Source: Epinephelus fuscoguttatus (Eukaryota; Chordata; Actinopteri; Perciformes; Serranidae). Taken from it: a stretch of 64,000 nt of DNA. Shown one piece after another: positions 62,072-64,000 of the stretch. Position 1 is the stretch's first letter; each line of letters begins with the position of its first letter. The position numbers and the translations under genes are program-made. Below the pieces are notes generated by a model that worked only from the letters and a program-made list of their open reading frames with translations, was not told where the DNA came from and made no database searches. The stretch spans positions 20,663,207 to 20,727,206 of the forward strand of contig NC_064769.1 of NCBI RefSeq assembly GCF_011397635.1, written 5' to 3'.

Positions 62072-62140
62072 AGACTATGGGAGGCAAATCCAGGCCACCT
62101 CTGTGAACACAAGAGATCTTAACCACTACACCATATGGGA
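62072..62140 (-). pseudogene. tRNA-Glu(UUC)-like pseudogene
   Basis: Minus-strand TCCCATATGGTGTAGTGGTT matches the 5' half of eukaryotic tRNA-Glu, followed by a loop TGTTCAC that keeps the UUC anticodon. AGAGGTGGCC corresponds to the anticodon-stem/variable region. The T arm (GGATTTGCC) and the acceptor 3' strand are broken, so it cannot be functional. No poly(A) tail or SINE body was recognised. Confidence 0.55.
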
Positions 62141-62654
62141 TATGTCCTTCATAGCCTCAGTTATCTCCTGCTGTGTCATGTTTCACTTCACATCCATCAC
62201 AGCCATGGACAGATGCATGTTCTCTGATTTCTCTGTTCCACTTTCACTCACCCCACACCACCTTTGTGCGTGTTTTTCTCCACACCAGGGGGTTTCCCCT
62301 GTGAAATAGTTCGGCGTAGGTGGTAAGCCGCCTGACCCAGGTCCTTATTCAGCTCAGTTACTTGATGATGTTTGCTGCACTCATTAGAAGTGTAGCATTT
62401 GCTGTGTGAAATAGCTTCTTTTTTCCCTGAAGGTTGAGGTTTTATTTTATAAAAGTGTATAGATTTTATGATTTCTACAAAGGTGGTCAATATTTCAGGA
62501 AAGGTGGCCAAAAACTGGAACTGTTGCTCATAATGAACCTTATTGATGCATGACCGCATTCGTGTGTTTTCAGAAATACCTGCATGCACAGTTTTCGTTT
62601 ATTTACTTTAAGGATAAATGTACAGTGGATAAAAGTCATCAAGACACTGCAACC

Positions 62655-63036
62655 TAAAGGTGCCCCAGGGAGTCTTCTCAAAAACAGACAGAAGTTATGT
62701 TTACATTTCGTCTTTATCACCATATTGTATTGTAGGTATCCTTGAGGCCAAACGATCATATAGAGTGACAACATGTGTCCTTCCTTACAAAACATCTGTA
62801 AGCCCATTATTTGTTATTTAAAACTGTGTAACGTTTACCTCCATCTTTGCTGGTTTGCAACCTTCTTTCTTTGCCTCTGTTGGCATGAAACCAGCAACAC
62901 AAATATGTATCAGGTTGCCCACATGTTCGGGCACGTGTATGTGCGTCCTTGTGAGTGCAAACAAAACCGAGACTCGCAAGTGAACACATTACTCCACAGC
63001 GCTACTAGTGGTGAAAAACTCCACAGGGTACCTTTA
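62655..63036. mobile_element. MITE with AAAGGTRCCC ends
   Basis: TAAAGGTGCCCCAGGGAGTC at 62655 mirrors CTCCACAGGGTACCTTTA ending at 63036. The 382-bp interior has no coding capacity. The subterminal CGCTACTAGTGGTGAAAAAC is typical of a fish short inverted-repeat element. Confidence 0.65.
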
Positions 63037-64000
63037 AGAAAACATAGCACATAGACAAAAACCTGAGCAAATACAGAAACACTTTAAGTCAACACAGCAG
63101 CAGTTTCTGCAGCACACTGATGAACATGCTAGTAATAAGTAAAGGGCTAATGCTAGGTGTACTGCCAATACAGCTCTGTGTGTTCATGGGTTTTCCGTGA
63201 TGACTTTGCTGAAATTCATACCACTGTACATGTGTTATACCCTGAGCCTGCATTTATTTTGTAGTAACCATAAATCTGTCTTTGATATTTTTGGAAGTAC
63301 TTGAAGTGTGCCCGTAACTGCTCATCACAGACACAGAATGACACCTGGTAGACACATATATCTCTTTCACATGCCTCTGTCAGTGCTCAGCTGAGTGTTT
63401 TTATACCCAATCCGTTATTTCCAGTCTGTCAGAGAACTTTCTCGTCTTACATTGCCTCCTAAATAGTATCTCACCTCTTGCTTTAGTGCGTTGAAGCCTG
63501 GGTCACAAAGAGTGTGTGTGGGTTTACAACAACTTTCCAGAGCTCCTTGCCACAACCGCAAGAATACTTCTCCACTCTCAGTCATCTTATACTTTTAGTT
63601 TACAAAACACCAACGATTTAGTATTTTTAATTTCCTTGCTGGTCCACATTAATGACTCTGTGGCTAAGTCTGCAGAGCCCAGTGGTCATCCTAGCTGTTT
63701 CAGTGACACAGAGGATTTTTATAGCCCTGCAGTTTTCCACCAGCTGTGCAAAATGTATTGCAGCGATTGCATTTGGGTGTTTGCCACAGGGGCTATTTAC
63801 ACCATGTATTGCTATGCTGGCTTATTGCTGTCTCAAAATAGGGTACAGTTTACCACCGCAAGTATTCCTGGAGTCAGAGGGTTCACCCCCTTATCACGTG
63901 TAGGTCAGTAGGCTATCGGGTCAAATCTAATACTGTGCCACATCCTAATATGCACAGATGGTTGCAGGGAGAGCTGACTAATGAAATTGCACTGCCAACA

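Larger units (their letters stand above)
41900..64000 (+). other. rai14 large intron, continuing past the right edge
   Basis: I found no further exon of rai14 and no recognisable nested protein gene. The identifiable contents are repeats, listed separately. Unique-looking stretches without any call include about 42000-44430, 45690-46890, 47160-48210, 48970-50570, 51350-54490, 54700-58090 and 59380-62070. A GC-richer patch at about 52430-52580 and pyrimidine tracts such as 55225-55330 carry no gene that I can support. Confidence 0.6.

Noticed and set aside
63516-63911. 131-codon plus-strand ORF at the right edge
   Set aside because: It is Ser/Leu/Ala-type low-information translation of intron sequence with a competing overlapping frame; no domain is visible.
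42000-64000. Search for rai14 ankyrin exons or a nested gene
   Set aside because: No NEWNKND-like or ankyrin-consensus translation flanked by splice sites was seen by eye; short exons could still be missed without a profile search.

Overview
The window is nuclear DNA of a ray-finned fish, most likely a spiny-rayed (percomorph) teleost. The evidence is interrupted genes with GT-AG introns, CA/TG microsatellites, no operon structure, a LEAP-2 of the fish SLLWRW type, and a dense load of short inverted-repeat DNA elements and tRNA-derived SINEs that look like familiar percomorph families. All family assignments rest on recognising protein and repeat motifs by eye. No database search was run.

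Four protein-coding genes can be supported. On the minus strand, in order of decreasing coordinate, are scarb2 (LIMP-2; 12 coding exons, 35429 to 18100, complete at 481 codons), leap2 (3 exons, 14736 to 13441, complete, 79 codons) and rusc2 (iporin; three coding exons, 5480 to 1081, continuing off the left edge before its RUN and SH3 domains). On the plus strand is the start of rai14 (ankycorbin): a noncoding first exon ending at 39869 and a first coding exon at 41864-41899. The remaining 22 kb look like its large first coding intron. Every exon junction was checked for GT-AG and for phase, and all are mutually consistent.

Layout: 1-5540 rusc2 coding part; 5541-10730 rusc2 5' intron with a nested repeat cluster; 10640-10880 likely rusc2 promoter (two perfect CRE octamers, a CCAAT box, TATAAAA); 10.9-13.4 kb intergenic with a minisatellite; 13.4-14.9 kb leap2, whose second intron is mostly one MITE; 14.9-16.4 kb SINE and repeat DNA; 16.4-35.6 kb scarb2 with its 3'UTR, introns full of MITEs, and TATA-less promoter; 35.6-39.5 kb intergenic; 39.5-64 kb rai14 5' end and intron. 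rusc2, leap2 and scarb2 are colinear while scarb2 and rai14 are divergent with about 4 kb between them. The gene products belong to vesicle/Golgi traffic (RUSC2), secreted peptide defence or hormone signalling (LEAP2), lysosomal sorting (SCARB2) and actin-associated scaffolding (RAI14). Nothing shows that they form one pathway.

I see no previously undescribed multi-gene system. The points most worth a second look are a SCARB2 lacking both histidines linked to pH-dependent glucocerebrosidase handling in mammals, overlapping uORFs at the starts of both rusc2 and rai14, a P2X7-C-domain-like coding fragment carried inside an inverted-repeat element, a 60-bp retroposed SINE relic with a perfect 15-bp target duplication, and several nested or internally duplicated elements.
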